From Streptomyces sp. WP-1 (GTDB taxonomy: Bacteria > Actinomycetota > Actinomycetes > Streptomycetales > Streptomycetaceae), in NCBI RefSeq assembly GCF_030450125.1, contig NZ_CP123923.1, positions 2,976,001 to 3,040,000 of the forward strand: 64,000 nt of DNA, given 5' to 3'. The position numbers and the translations under genes were made by a program. A model generated the notes under the pieces. It was not told the origin of the DNA and searched no databases. It saw only the letters and a program-made list of their open reading frames with translations. Of this stretch, positions 17,680 to 26,858 are shown one piece after another; the first letter of the stretch is position 1, and each line of letters begins with the position of its first letter.

Positions 17680-18858
17680 TCAGTAGACCGGCTTGTGCGG
17701 CTCGATCTGGTTGACCCAGCCGATGACACCGCCGCCGACATGGACGGCGTCGGCGAAGCCGGCGGACTTCAGGACCGCGAGGACTTCCGCACTGCGGACA
17801 CCCGTCTTGCAGTGCAGGACGATCCGCTTGTCGTGGGGCAGCGACTCCAGGGCGGTGCCCATGAGGAACTCGTTCTTCGGGATCAGCGTGGCGCCCGGGA
17901 TGGAGACGATCTCGTACTCGTTCGGCTCGCGGACGTCGATGATCTCGATGTTCTCGCCGTCGTCGATCCACTCCTTGAGCTGCTTGGGAGTGATCGTCGA
18001 ACCGGCGGCCGCCTCCTGGGCCTCCTCGGAGACGACGCCGCAGAAGGCCTCGTAGTCGATGAGCTCGGTGACGGTCGGGTTCTCGCCGCAGACCGCGCAG
18101 TTCGGGTCCTTGCGGATCTTGACCTGGCGGTACTGCATCTCCAGGGCGTCGTAGATCATCAGCCGGCCGACCAGCGGGTCGCCGATGCCCGCGAGGAGCT
18201 TGATGGCCTCGTTGACCTGGATGGAGCCGATCGACGCGCACAGCACGCCGAGCACACCGCCCTCGGCGCAGGAGGGGACCATGCCCGGGGGCGGGGGCTC
18301 CGGGTAGAGGCAGCGGTAGCAGGGGCCGTGCTCGGACCAGAAGACCGAGGCCTGGCCGTCGAAGCGGTAGATCGAACCCCAGACGTACGGCTTGTTCAGC
18401 AGCACACAGGCGTCGTTGACCAGGTAGCGGGTGGCGAAGTTGTCCGTGCCGTCCACGATCAGGTCGTACTGGCTGAAAATGTCCATCACGTTCTCGGCTT
18501 CGAGCCGCTCCTCGTGAAGGACCACGTTCACATAGGGGTTGATGCCCTTGACGGTGTCGCGCGCGGACTCGGCCTTGGAGCGGCCGATGTCGGACTGGCT
18601 GTGGATGATCTGGCGCTGCAGGTTCGACTCGTCGACCTCGTCGAACTCCACGATGCCGAGCGTGCCGACGCCCGCCGCCGCCAGGTACATCAGCGCGGGC
18701 GAGCCCAGTCCGCCGGCGCCCACGCACAGCACCTTGGCGTTCTTCAGCCGCTTCTGCCCGTCCATGCCCACATCGGGGATGATCAGGTGGCGGGAGTACC
18801 TGCGGACCTCGTCTACGGTGAGCTCGGAAGCCGGCTCGACCAGGGGTGGCAGCGACAC
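17680..18858 (-). CDS. moeZ: MoeZ: adenylyltransferase-sulfurtransferase (MoeB + rhodanese)
   Basis: A 392-residue fusion. The N-terminal E1-like half has the nucleotide loop GAGGLG (48-53) and zinc cysteines (YRCLYP, then NCAVCG). The C-terminal rhodanese domain has the active loop CKTGVRS with catalytic Cys at about 350. The enzyme adenylates the C-terminal Gly-Gly of small sulfur carrier proteins (MoaD, ThiS, CysO types) and loads sulfur for cofactor and cysteine synthesis. It starts with GTG at 18858. The polysaccharide operon ends 63 bp upstream on the same strand, so read-through is possible. The neighbourhood matches the remembered Rv3206c. Confidence 0.93.
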   Translation of the reverse strand: MSLPPLVEPASELTVDEVRRYSRHLIIPDVGMDGQKRLKNAKVLCVGAGGLGSPALMYLAAAGVGTLGIVEFDEVDESNLQRQIIHSQSDIGRSKAESARDTVKGINPYVNVVLHEERLEAENVMDIFSQYDLIVDGTDNFATRYLVNDACVLLNKPYVWGSIYRFDGQASVFWSEHGPCYRCLYPEPPPPGMVPSCAEGGVLGVLCASIGSIQVNEAIKLLAGIGDPLVGRLMIYDALEMQYRQVKIRKDPNCAVCGENPTVTELIDYEAFCGVVSEEAQEAAAGSTITPKQLKEWIDDGENIEIIDVREPNEYEIVSIPGATLIPKNEFLMGTALESLPHDKRIVLHCKTGVRSAEVLAVLKSAGFADAVHVGGGVIGWVNQIEPHKPVY

Positions 18859-18921
18859 GGGGACTCCGTTGGTCGGTCGATCACTACATTTGTTCTCCTG
18901 GTAACACTGCCACGCCCTTCT

Positions 18922-19686
18922 TCATTCCGAGACACCTGTTCCGAGGCGCGAGACGATGTCGTCCCAGTAGCCGGGCATCGCCTCCCAGGGGTCCCCGGAA
19001 CCACGGCCTCCGGTGCGGTCCGTGAAGTAGATCGTGGCCGCGCCCTGCCAGCGCGCGACGCGCAGCGCCTCCTCCAGATGCCCGCGCGGCACGCTGTGCA
19101 CGAAGTGGCAGAACCGCTCGGGCGGATGGTCGGCCGTCCACTCCGCGACCTGCGACCAGCGGTAGTCGGACCAGGAGCCCGCGAAGGTCACCAGCTGGTC
19201 GGCGTGCTCGGCGTAGCCCGGGTGCGGGTGGGTGCCGTGGCCGAGGACGAGATGGGCGGTGCCGGTGATCGTCCGCAGGTCCGCGAGCACCCGGCGGACC
19301 CCGTCGAGTTCGGCGCGGCCGATGGGGCAGCGGTCGAGGAGGAAGCCGTCGACCCGGTACCAGTCGAGGTAGCGGTGGGCGTCGCGGACCAGGTCGGCGT
19401 GGGCGCGGACGCCCTGCGCGAGGTCGAGGCGGCCGAGGACGCGCGTCCCCGCGTGGTGCAGCGCCTGCGCCGCCGTCAGGCAGTGCGGATCGGGGCGGGC
19501 GCCGGGGCCGCCGGCCACGTCGAGGGCCACCCAGTCCAGCGGGGTGCCGGGGCGGGCGAGCGCGGCCCACTGGGCGGGGGCGACGAGGGGGTGGGCGTAG
19601 CCGGGGACGCCGATGGCGGTGCGTACGGCGGTGCCGGTGGCGCCCGCCGTGCCCTCGGTACCGCCGGTGCTGGTCAGATGCGGCAC
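18922..19686 (-). CDS. Spherulin-4 / GH114-like (beta/alpha)-barrel glycosidase
   Basis: A protein of about 254 residues with the marks of the spherulation-specific family 4 / GH114-related barrel: GVPGYAHP near the start, a GGPGARPDP loop, and YLDWYRVDGFLLDRCP, where the DG-x-x-x-D aspartates are likely catalytic. Related enzymes (fungal Ega3, the PelA hydrolase domain) cut alpha-1,4-galactosamine polymers. No signal peptide is visible, which is odd for a polysaccharide hydrolase. The GTG at 19686 overlaps the end of the epimerase gene by 13 bp, implying translational coupling. Substrate is inferred from the family and neighbours. Confidence 0.75.
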   Translation of the reverse strand: MPHLTSTGGTEGTAGATGTAVRTAIGVPGYAHPLVAPAQWAALARPGTPLDWVALDVAGGPGARPDPHCLTAAQALHHAGTRVLGRLDLAQGVRAHADLVRDAHRYLDWYRVDGFLLDRCPIGRAELDGVRRVLADLRTITGTAHLVLGHGTHPHPGYAEHADQLVTFAGSWSDYRWSQVAEWTADHPPERFCHFVHSVPRGHLEEALRVARWQGAATIYFTDRTGGRGSGDPWEAMPGYWDDIVSRLGTGVSE

Positions 19687-20633
19687 GCCGCCTCCATCCA
19701 GATGTCGGCCAGGGACTCTTCGAGGCCGATGCGCGGCCGCCAGCCGAGCCGGTCGCGCGCGGTGCGCACATCGGCCTGCTGCCAGCTGCCGCAGCCGTCC
19801 GGGTAGGGGAAGGCGGCCGGTGCGGTGTGCTCCGTCTCGGCCCGGGGGTGGCCGAGGCCGCCGCGCAACGCGCCGGGCGGGGCGTCGAGTTCGTGCAGCG
19901 CGCCGCCGTAGCCGGCCACCCGGGCGAGGGTCCCGGCGGCGTCCCGCAGCCGTACGGCGCGGCCCGAGCCGATGTTGATGACGCCCTGCGCGGCGGAGAG
20001 CGAGGCGGCGTGCACGGCGCGGGCGACATCGCGTACGTCCACGAAGTCGCGCTGCACCCCGAGTCCGGCGAGCTTCAGCTCTCCGTCGCCCGACTGCATC
20101 GCGCGGCGCATCGCCTCGGCGAGCCGGCCGAGCGGGGAGCCGGCCGGGGTACCGGGGCCGCAGGGCGAGAAGACGCGCAGCACGACGGCGTCCAGGCCGG
20201 AGCCGAGGACGAGTTCGGTGGCGGCGAGCTTGCTGACGCCGTAGGGGCCGCCGGGCCGCGGTACGGCGTCCTCGGCCGTGGACGAGCCGGGCTGGCTGGG
20301 GCCGTACTCCGCGCCGCAGCCGATCTGCACCAGCCGCGCGCCGCAGCCGCTGCGCCGCAGTGCCTCGCACACCGTGGCCACGGCGACGGTGTTGTGCCGG
20401 GTCAGCTCGCGGGCGCCGCCACGGGTGGCGCCGGCGCAGTTGATGACGACCCCGGGGTGCACCGCCCCCAGGAACCGGGTGAGCGCGCCGGGGCTGCCGG
20501 TGGCGAGGTCGAACCGGACGTCCGCGTCGTCGCCCCGCCCGAGCGCGGTGAGCTGTACGGCGGGGTCGGCGAGCAGCCGCTCCGCCACGAACCGGCCGAG
20601 GTAACCATTGGCTCCGATCAGCAGGACCCTCAT
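19674..20633 (-). CDS. NAD-dependent epimerase/dehydratase (extended SDR)
   Basis: A 319-residue extended short-chain dehydrogenase. The NAD-binding loop GANGYLGR is at residues 7-14 and the catalytic Tyr-x-x-x-Lys is YGVSK (Tyr131, Lys135). Family members epimerise or dehydrate nucleotide sugars in the cytoplasm. It is translationally coupled to the downstream Spherulin-4 protein and follows the membrane protein after 112 bp. In this setting a role in supplying a sugar nucleotide (for example a UDP-hexosamine 4-epimer) for the PelF-like transferase is plausible but not shown. Confidence 0.85.
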   Translation of the reverse strand: MRVLLIGANGYLGRFVAERLLADPAVQLTALGRGDDADVRFDLATGSPGALTRFLGAVHPGVVINCAGATRGGARELTRHNTVAVATVCEALRRSGCGARLVQIGCGAEYGPSQPGSSTAEDAVPRPGGPYGVSKLAATELVLGSGLDAVVLRVFSPCGPGTPAGSPLGRLAEAMRRAMQSGDGELKLAGLGVQRDFVDVRDVARAVHAASLSAAQGVINIGSGRAVRLRDAAGTLARVAGYGGALHELDAPPGALRGGLGHPRAETEHTAPAAFPYPDGCGSWQQADVRTARDRLGWRPRIGLEESLADIWMEAACRI

Positions 20634-20745
20634 CGGGCGGCTCCCTGGGTGAGGGCTTCGGGGGCTCCCTGGTGGGAGGTGGACATCTGGAGGTCTCCTT
20701 CAACGGGGTGGTGCTGTTGGTTCGGGGGGCGGCGCGAGCCAGTGC

Positions 20746-22377
20746 TCACTCGGGTGCTCCGGTGGGGGCGTGGGCGGAGGCACGGGTGAGGGTGCGGCCG
20801 GCGTGCAGCAGCAGGGCCAGGGCGGCGGTGCCGCAGGCGAGGGCCGGTACGGCGGGCTCGCCCACGGTGTCCGTGAGGGTCCGCACGGGCAGCGCGAGCA
20901 GGTGGCAGTGCGGCAGCCGCCCGGCGAGGGGCAGCGCGAGGGCCAGCGCCTCGGTGACCGCGGCGGTGCCGAGGACGAGGGCGGGCGCGCGCCGGTGCCG
21001 GTGCGCGATGAGCAGGCGGGCGAGCAGGAGCAGGGCGCCGAGGGTGAGCGCCTGCGGGTAGGCCGCGGGTTCGCCGAGGACCTTTCCGCACGCCAGGAGC
21101 AGCGCGGCGAGCGCGCCGAGGAACAGGACGAAGGTGCCGAGCAGCAGGGGCCGGGCGGCAGCCGTGAAGTCCCCGAGGCCCCGGCTGCCCGCGAGTCCGC
21201 GCCGGGCGCCCGCGGCGAGGAGGTGCGCGCACCAGGCCGCCGGCGCGAGGGCCAGGGCGAGGGCGAGCGCGGGCGCGGTGGTGGTGGGCCAGGCGCCGCC
21301 GGGTGCGCCGTCGGGGAGCCCGTCGGGGCCGCCGGTGAGCACGTCGTGCAGCAGGCCGTCGCCGAACAGCGCGTATCCGAGCAGCCAGAGGGTCCAGGCG
21401 ACGAGGGATCCCTGCCAGGGGCGGGGGCGGCGGGGCCCGGTGCGCACGGCCAGGGGTCCGGTGCGCAGCGCCGCGCGGGTCGTGAGGGCTACGACGGCGA
21501 GCCCGGCCACGGCCACGAGCAGCCGCGGCTGGCCCTGGGTGACGCGCATCCCGGCCACGGTGCCCGCAGCGGCGATCCCCGGCAGCGGGCTCAGCAGCGC
21601 CCATGCCGCCCTGACCCGGGGCACGGGCAGGGCAGGATTCGGCACCGCCCTGATCTCCCCGGTCCGCGGCACGCGCGCGTACAACTCCTCGGCCAGGGAG
21701 AAGACATCCCGGTGCCGGAAGCGTGCCGCCGTCCGATCGGTGATCCCCTGCGCCTCCAGCCCGGCCGCGATCTCCAGGGCGTCGACGGCCTGCTCGCACA
21801 GGTCACGGTGCCGGTGGAGCAACGCCTTGACGGGGTCACCGGAGGGCCGGCGGGGGGCGGCTCTGCGGTCGGGGACGGGCATGGGGGGCGGTGGCCAGCT
21901 CGCGGGGGCGGGCGGATCGCCGACGGGGGCCGCGGGCGTACGGGGCTCACCGGCACGGGACTTGGAGAGAAGCACCCCGGACCCGGCGGCGATCGGGGCG
22001 TCCGGCCACTCCAGGGAGGCGCCGCCCGCACGCGCGGACACTTCGACCGAACCAGGCACGTCAGAGGGCGAGTTGACGAGAGGCACGCCGGCAGCGGACA
22101 CGGAGGGCATGTCCTCCGAGACGTCCCGCCAGCTCACGGAAGCCTCGCCTCCGTGCGGCCCCTCGGTGGGGGCGGCCCGATCCACCCCGTCCCCGGCACC
22201 CGCCCCGGCCTCCGGCTTCGGCCACTCCCCCGCTCCCGGAGCCGCTCCGGTCGAGGGCCGCTCCCCCACTCCCGGGGCCACTCCGATCGAGGGCCGCTCC
22301 CCCGGCCCCGTGCCCCTCTCGGTCGACCCCGCTCCCCACGGCACCCCTCCACTCGGCATTCTCGGTGTGTCGCTCAT
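20746..22377 (-). CDS. Polytopic membrane protein with long disordered N-terminus, polysaccharide-operon member
   Basis: A 543-residue protein. The first about 170 residues are rich in Pro, Gly and Ala. Then comes a soluble amphipathic segment around CEQAVDALEIAAGLEAQGI with RFRHRDVFSLAEELYARVP, and then about eight hydrophobic segments to the C-terminus. No enzymatic motif was recognised. The ATG at 22377 overlaps the stop of the glycosyltransferase gene by 4 bp (ATGA), so the two are co-translated. It could help polymer export or anchor the transferase; it is not clearly PelG (MATE-like) or PelE. Confidence 0.7.
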   Translation of the reverse strand: MSDTPRMPSGGVPWGAGSTERGTGPGERPSIGVAPGVGERPSTGAAPGAGEWPKPEAGAGAGDGVDRAAPTEGPHGGEASVSWRDVSEDMPSVSAAGVPLVNSPSDVPGSVEVSARAGGASLEWPDAPIAAGSGVLLSKSRAGEPRTPAAPVGDPPAPASWPPPPMPVPDRRAAPRRPSGDPVKALLHRHRDLCEQAVDALEIAAGLEAQGITDRTAARFRHRDVFSLAEELYARVPRTGEIRAVPNPALPVPRVRAAWALLSPLPGIAAAGTVAGMRVTQGQPRLLVAVAGLAVVALTTRAALRTGPLAVRTGPRRPRPWQGSLVAWTLWLLGYALFGDGLLHDVLTGGPDGLPDGAPGGAWPTTTAPALALALALAPAAWCAHLLAAGARRGLAGSRGLGDFTAAARPLLLGTFVLFLGALAALLLACGKVLGEPAAYPQALTLGALLLLARLLIAHRHRRAPALVLGTAAVTEALALALPLAGRLPHCHLLALPVRTLTDTVGEPAVPALACGTAALALLLHAGRTLTRASAHAPTGAPE

Positions 22378-24041
22378 CGGGCTGGCTCCGTGGTCGGGAG
22401 GGCCCAGGTGGGGGTGGCGGGCCAGTGGGCGGGGACGTGGGATTCGGCGGGGGCGGCGAAGGGCAGCGGCGCGCCGGACGCGTCGAGGAGGTCGCGGCGG
22501 ACCGGGCAGTGCGAGACGATCTCCAGGTAGATGCCGTGGAACGCCGCGATGTTCTGCTCGACGGTGAACAGCTCCAGCGCCCGGGCGCGCGCCGCCGCAC
22601 CGAGCCGCGCACGGCGCTCGGGGTCGCGCAACAGCGCCAGGCACGCATCGGCGAGCGCCCGCGGATTGCGCGGGGGCACGACCAGCCCCGTACCGCCGAT
22701 CACCTCGACCACCGCGCCGGCGTCCGTCGAAACGGTCGCCCGGCCGCAGAACATGGCCTCGATGAGCCCGGTGGGGAACCCCTCCACCACGCTGGAGAGC
22801 ACGACGACGGCACCGGAGGCGTACACCTCGGGCAGCGTGGGGGCGTCCGGGCTGCCGATCTCGTCGAAGGAGACCGGGTTGCAGCCGACCGCGTGCGCCC
22901 CCTCCGCCTCGTCCGGGAAGAGCTGCGCGGCGAGCGCCTGGCAGTGCCCGAGATACGCCGCCCCCTCGGATCCGCCCGGCGAGCCGACGATCCGCAGCCG
23001 TGCCCCGGGCTCCCGCCTGCGCACCTCGGCGAAGGCGTGCAGCAGGGAGACGAGGTCCTTGGCGGGTTCGACGCGCCCGACCCAGACCAGGGTGTCCGCG
23101 TCCGCGCGCTCCGGTGACTCGCCGGCCTCGGTGAAGCCGTCGGCCGCCATGCCCGGGTACACGGTGCGGATCCTGGCCCGGTCCGCCCCGCACCGCTCCT
23201 GCCAGCGGCGGGCGTGCGCGTTGCCCGGGGTGAGGATCTCGGCGCGCCGGTAGATCTCGGTGGCGAGCCGCCCGTGGAACGCGGCGAGCAGGGCGCGCAC
23301 CGCGGGCGCCGTACCGGGCCCCCGGTCCAGGTACTGGGCGCGCAGATGGACGCCGTACTCGGTGACCAGCAGGGGCACCCCGCAGAAGTGCCGGGCGAGC
23401 AGCCCGGGGAGGGCGGCGGGACCGCCGGACGTGGCGTGGCAGAGGTCGGCCGCGCCGAGCGCGTCCTCGCCGTACCAGTCGAGGGAGAGGGGGCGCAGGG
23501 CGCGTTCGAGGTGGCCGGTGACGGTGAGCAGGTCGGCCACGCGCGCCTCGCGCGCCGTGCGCGGCGCGCCGGGCGCGCGGCAGGCGCGCTCCAGGGTGCG
23601 GACGGCGAGGTCGGAGCGGAGCGCCGCGCCGAGTCCGCCGGCCTCGCGGGCGAGTTCGGCGAGCCCGTACAGGGCGTTGGCGAAACGGTCCGCCACGGCA
23701 CCGGAGGCGCTGTGGTCGGCGGCCGTACCCCCGCCGCCGTCCGCCGCCGTGCACATCGCGGCGGCCAGTTCGCCGTAGTGCTCGGTGAAGCGCCGGCGCG
23801 CGCGCCGTCCGTACCCGACCGCCCCGCCGGCGACCTCGGCCGTCCACAGCGGTGCCGTGCGGACCCGGGTCACCTGGGGCGGGAGCGGGAGCAGTCCCTG
23901 TTCCTCCTGGTGCCTGCTGCGGCTGAGCGCGTAGAGGTCGAACTCGTGCTGCCCGAGCCCGCGCACCAGCCGGTCGCACCAGAGGCCGGCGTCGCCGCTC
24001 GCATACGGATAGCCGCCTTCCGTCAGCAGTCCCGTGCGCAC
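22374..24041 (-). CDS. PelF-like GT4 glycosyltransferase (DUF3492 N-terminal domain)
   Basis: A 555-residue GT-B glycosyltransferase. The N-terminus reads VRTGLLTEGGYPYASG, followed by a tryptophan, like the EGTYPYVxGGVSxW signature of PelF/DUF3492 proteins. Further on are LLVTEYGVHLRAQYL (PelF-like TEHGIYxRE), the donor-domain strand VWVGRVEPAKDLVSLLHAF and the catalytic region VVEGFPTGLIEAMFCG. PelF makes the Pel polysaccharide backbone from UDP-GlcNAc/GalNAc in the cytosol. The GTG at 24041 is the best start; an AGGAGG lies about 17 bp further up. It is the first gene of the four-gene operon. Naming it PelF is by similarity, not proof. Confidence 0.78.
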   Translation of the reverse strand: MRTGLLTEGGYPYASGDAGLWCDRLVRGLGQHEFDLYALSRSRHQEEQGLLPLPPQVTRVRTAPLWTAEVAGGAVGYGRRARRRFTEHYGELAAAMCTAADGGGGTAADHSASGAVADRFANALYGLAELAREAGGLGAALRSDLAVRTLERACRAPGAPRTAREARVADLLTVTGHLERALRPLSLDWYGEDALGAADLCHATSGGPAALPGLLARHFCGVPLLVTEYGVHLRAQYLDRGPGTAPAVRALLAAFHGRLATEIYRRAEILTPGNAHARRWQERCGADRARIRTVYPGMAADGFTEAGESPERADADTLVWVGRVEPAKDLVSLLHAFAEVRRREPGARLRIVGSPGGSEGAAYLGHCQALAAQLFPDEAEGAHAVGCNPVSFDEIGSPDAPTLPEVYASGAVVVLSSVVEGFPTGLIEAMFCGRATVSTDAGAVVEVIGGTGLVVPPRNPRALADACLALLRDPERRARLGAAARARALELFTVEQNIAAFHGIYLEIVSHCPVRRDLLDASGAPLPFAAPAESHVPAHWPATPTWALPTTEPAR

Positions 24042-24261
24042 GCGTGCACCCCCGATCTTCCTCCTGGTCGGCCGCCGTTGGTCCCGGCGGCTCACAGCGG
24101 GACGAAGGTAAGCGGACAAGAGGGTGGCGCGACGGACGGTTGTCCGTCGCGCCACCAAAAGGGGTGAACGCGCGTAACTTTCTCGTGCGGATCGCGTTTT
24201 GTCGCGCTAGGCGTTCACGCGGGTACGGGACGTCACGCCGGGCGTGCCGTACGGCGGGCCG
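24042..24261. other. Non-coding spacer with hairpin between ABC operon and PelF-like operon
   Basis: About 220 bp with no convincing gene. It must hold the terminator of the upstream ABC operon (the hairpin at 24125-24154) and the promoter of the polysaccharide operon; no clear -35/-10 pair was picked. Confidence 0.5.
24125..24154 (-). terminator. Terminator hairpin after the peptide ABC operon
   Basis: A perfect 13-bp stem (TGGCGCGACGGAC at 24125-24137, complement at 24142-24154) with a 4-nt loop lies about 107 bp downstream of the ATPase stop codon on the minus strand and upstream of the PelF-like gene. TTTT precedes it rather than follows it on that strand, so it is a stem-only terminator. 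Confidence 0.7.
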
Positions 24262-25863
24262 TCAGGCCGCCGCCGGTTCGCCGCGCGCGGCCCGGCGCCG
24301 GGCCGCCAGCTCCGGATCGAGGGCGGGTACGGCGGCCAGCAGCTGCCGGGTGTACTCCTCGCGCGGGTTGTCGTAGACCTCGTCGGCGGGGCCGTACTCG
24401 ATCAGCCGGCCCCGGCGCATCACCGCGAGCCGGTCGCTGACCTGGCGGACGACGGCGAGGTCGTGCGCGATGAAGACCAGCGCGAGGCCGAGTTCCCGCT
24501 GCAACTCGCCGAGCAGGGCGACCACCTGGGCCTGGGTGGTGACGTCGAGCGCGGAGACGGGTTCGTCGCAGACGATGACGCGCGGGTCGGCGGCCAGCGC
24601 GCGGGCGATGCCGATGCGCTGGCGCTGGCCCCCGCTGAACTCGTGCGGGTAGCGGTCGTAATGCGCCCCTTCGAGCCCCACGCGCTCCAGCAGTTCCGTC
24701 ACCCGCCCCCTGATCCGCTCCTCGGTCCCCGCGCCCTTCTCGCCCCGGGCGCGCAGCGGGTCGGCGATGGACTCGCCCACGCTGCGGCGGGGGTTGAGGG
24801 AGGAGACGGGGTCCTGGAAGACCATCTGGACGGCCGGGTTCACCCCGGTGTGCGGCTCGCCCGCGTAGCGGATCCGGCCCGCGGTGGGGTCCAGCAGGCC
24901 GACCAGCATCCGGCCGAGGGTGGTCTTGCCGCTGCCGCTCTCGCCGACGACGCCGAGGGTCTCGCCCCTGCGCACGGTCAGCGAGACGTCGTCCACGGCC
25001 GCGAACGCCCGCTTGCCGCGCCCGAACTCGCGCCGCAGACCGGTGGCCTCCAGGACCACCTCGCCGGTGGCCGGGGCGCCGGTGCGGCGGGTCTCCACGC
25101 GCGGGACGGCGTCGAGGAGTTCGCGGGTGTACGACTTGCGGGGCGCCGCGAGGACCGTCCCGACGGGACCGTGCTCGACGGCCCGGCCGTGCCGCATGAC
25201 CAGTACCTCGTCGACGCTCTCGGCGGCCACGCCCACGTCGTGGGTGACCAGCAGCAGACCCATGCCGGTCTCCGTGCGCAGGGTGTGCAGCAGGTCCAGG
25301 ATCTGGGCCTGCACGGTGACGTCGAGCGCGGTGGTGGGCTCGTCGGCGATCAGCAGTTCGGGCTCACAGGCGAGCGCCATGGCGATGAGCGCGCGCTGGC
25401 GCATGCCGCCGCTGAACTCGTGCGGGCGCGAGCGGGCGCGCCGGGCGGCGTCCGGGATGCCCACCCGGTCCAGGACCTCGACGGCACGCGCGCGGGCGGC
25501 GCGGCGCGTGGCGCGGGTGTGCACCCGGTACACCTCGGCGATCTGGTCGCCGATGGCGTAGTAGGGGTCGAGCGAGGACAGCGGGTCCTGGAAGACCATG
25601 GCGGCCCTGGCCCCGCGCAGCCGCCGCAGCTCCTGCTCGGTGGCCGCCTGGACGTCGGTGCCGGCAACGCGCACGGTGCCGCCGACCCGGGCGCCGGTGC
25701 CGCGGTGCAGGCCCAGCAGGGCGCCCGCGACCGTGGACTTGCCGGAGCCGGACTCGCCGACCAGGGCCAGCGCGCCGCCCTCGGCCAGGCTGAAGGAGAG
25801 CCCGTCGACGGCCCGCAGCGCGCCGAACTCGACGCTCAGGCCGGACACTTCCACGAGGCTCAT
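24262..25863 (-). CDS. Fused double ATPase of an oligopeptide/dipeptide ABC transporter (DppD-DppF type)
   Basis: A 533-residue protein with two complete ABC ATPase domains. The first has GESGSGKS (36-43) and an LSGG-equivalent FSGGMRQRA with [10 protein letters not shown]; the second has [18 protein letters not shown] and [10 protein letters not shown], followed by an oligopeptide C-terminal extension. In most systems these are two proteins; here they form one polypeptide. It powers import of peptides (or nickel or similar ligands) by the two permeases. The start overlaps the dppB-like stop by 4 bp (ATGA). The open frame continues upstream through the permease gene but only as shadow. Confidence 0.92.
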   Translation of the reverse strand: MSLVEVSGLSVEFGALRAVDGLSFSLAEGGALALVGESGSGKSTVAGALLGLHRGTGARVGGTVRVAGTDVQAATEQELRRLRGARAAMVFQDPLSSLDPYYAIGDQIAEVYRVHTRATRRAARARAVEVLDRVGIPDAARRARSRPHEFSGGMRQRALIAMALACEPELLIADEPTTALDVTVQAQILDLLHTLRTETGMGLLLVTHDVGVAAESVDEVLVMRHGRAVEHGPVGTVLAAPRKSYTRELLDAVPRVETRRTGAPATGEVVLEATGLRREFGRGKRAFAAVDDVSLTVRRGETLGVVGESGSGKTTLGRMLVGLLDPTAGRIRYAGEPHTGVNPAVQMVFQDPVSSLNPRRSVGESIADPLRARGEKGAGTEERIRGRVTELLERVGLEGAHYDRYPHEFSGGQRQRIGIARALAADPRVIVCDEPVSALDVTTQAQVVALLGELQRELGLALVFIAHDLAVVRQVSDRLAVMRRGRLIEYGPADEVYDNPREEYTRQLLAAVPALDPELAARRRAARGEPAAA

Positions 25864-26858
25864 GCGAGCACCACCCGTCGGTCGGCCACCGCGTACAGCA
25901 CGTCCGCGACGGCGTTGGCGAGCACCACGAAGAACGCGATGACGAGGACCATGCCGACGACCACCGGCAGGTCGACGACCTTCACCGCGTGCACCAGTTC
26001 CTGGCCGATGCCGGGCAGCCCGAACAGGGTCTCGGTGAGGACGGCGCCGCCGACGGCGGAGCCGACGTTGTTGGCGTTGAGCGCGATGACCGGGGCGAAC
26101 GCGCCGCGCAGGGCGTGCCGTCCGACGATGGCCCGCTCGCCGACGCCGTACGCCCGGAAGGTCCGCACGTGGTCCTCGGCGAGGGTCTCCAGCATCGCGG
26201 CGCGGGTCAGCCGGGCGAAGGTCGCGGCCTCGATCAGGGCCAGCGACAGCCAGGGCAGCAGCAGGTTCCAGGCCCACTGCTCGGGGTCGTCGGTGAAGGC
26301 GACGTACTCCGGGAAGGGCAGCAGCTGGAGTTCGCCGCAGATGATGATCATCAGCACCAGGCCGATGACGAACACCGGGGTGGCGGTGCCCGCGAGGGTG
26401 ATCGCGGTGAGCACCCGCTCCGAGACGCGGCCGCGCCGCCAGGCGGAGAGGACGCCGGTGCCGACGCCGAGGGCGAGCCACAGCACCATGCCGCCGAGGA
26501 CCAGCGAGAGGCTGACCGGGAGCTTGCCCAGGATGATGTCCAGGACCTGCTGTCCGGTCTGGTACGACTGCCCGAGGCAGGGCGCCGCGCAGTGCTCCAC
26601 GGAGGTGCCGGTGGAGAAGTCCTGGCCGGCGAGGAGGCCCTGGAGGAAGTGCCAGTAGCGCACGTAGAGGGGGTCGCCGAGGTGCAGCTGTTCGGCGACC
26701 TGGTGCACCTGGGCGGGCGAGCAGCGCGGGCCGCAGGTGATCTGGGCGACGTTGCCGGGGGTGACGTAGAAGACGACGTAGACGATGACCGAGACGGCGA
26801 GCAGGGTGACGACCGCGCCCACGGCCCGGCGCAGCAGGAATCCGCCGAAGCCGCTCAT
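25860..26858 (-). CDS. Oligopeptide ABC transporter permease, DppB type
   Basis: A 332-residue permease with six predicted membrane segments. It begins LLRRAVGAVVTLLAVSVIVYVV, the usual first helix of DppB/OppB proteins. An extracellular loop with cysteines follows, and the EAA-type cytoplasmic loop around RAYGVGERAIVGRHALRGAF comes before the last helices. It pairs with the DppC-type permease to form the pore. 4-bp ATGA overlaps on both sides tie it to its neighbours. Confidence 0.92.
   Translation of the reverse strand: MSGFGGFLLRRAVGAVVTLLAVSVIVYVVFYVTPGNVAQITCGPRCSPAQVHQVAEQLHLGDPLYVRYWHFLQGLLAGQDFSTGTSVEHCAAPCLGQSYQTGQQVLDIILGKLPVSLSLVLGGMVLWLALGVGTGVLSAWRRGRVSERVLTAITLAGTATPVFVIGLVLMIIICGELQLLPFPEYVAFTDDPEQWAWNLLLPWLSLALIEAATFARLTRAAMLETLAEDHVRTFRAYGVGERAIVGRHALRGAFAPVIALNANNVGSAVGGAVLTETLFGLPGIGQELVHAVKVVDLPVVVGMVLVIAFFVVLANAVADVLYAVADRRVVLA

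Noticed and set aside
24262..24269. Fused ABC ATPase as an assembly artefact
   Set aside because: Both ATPase halves are complete and in one frame with a natural linker, so a genuine fusion is more likely than a lost stop codon.
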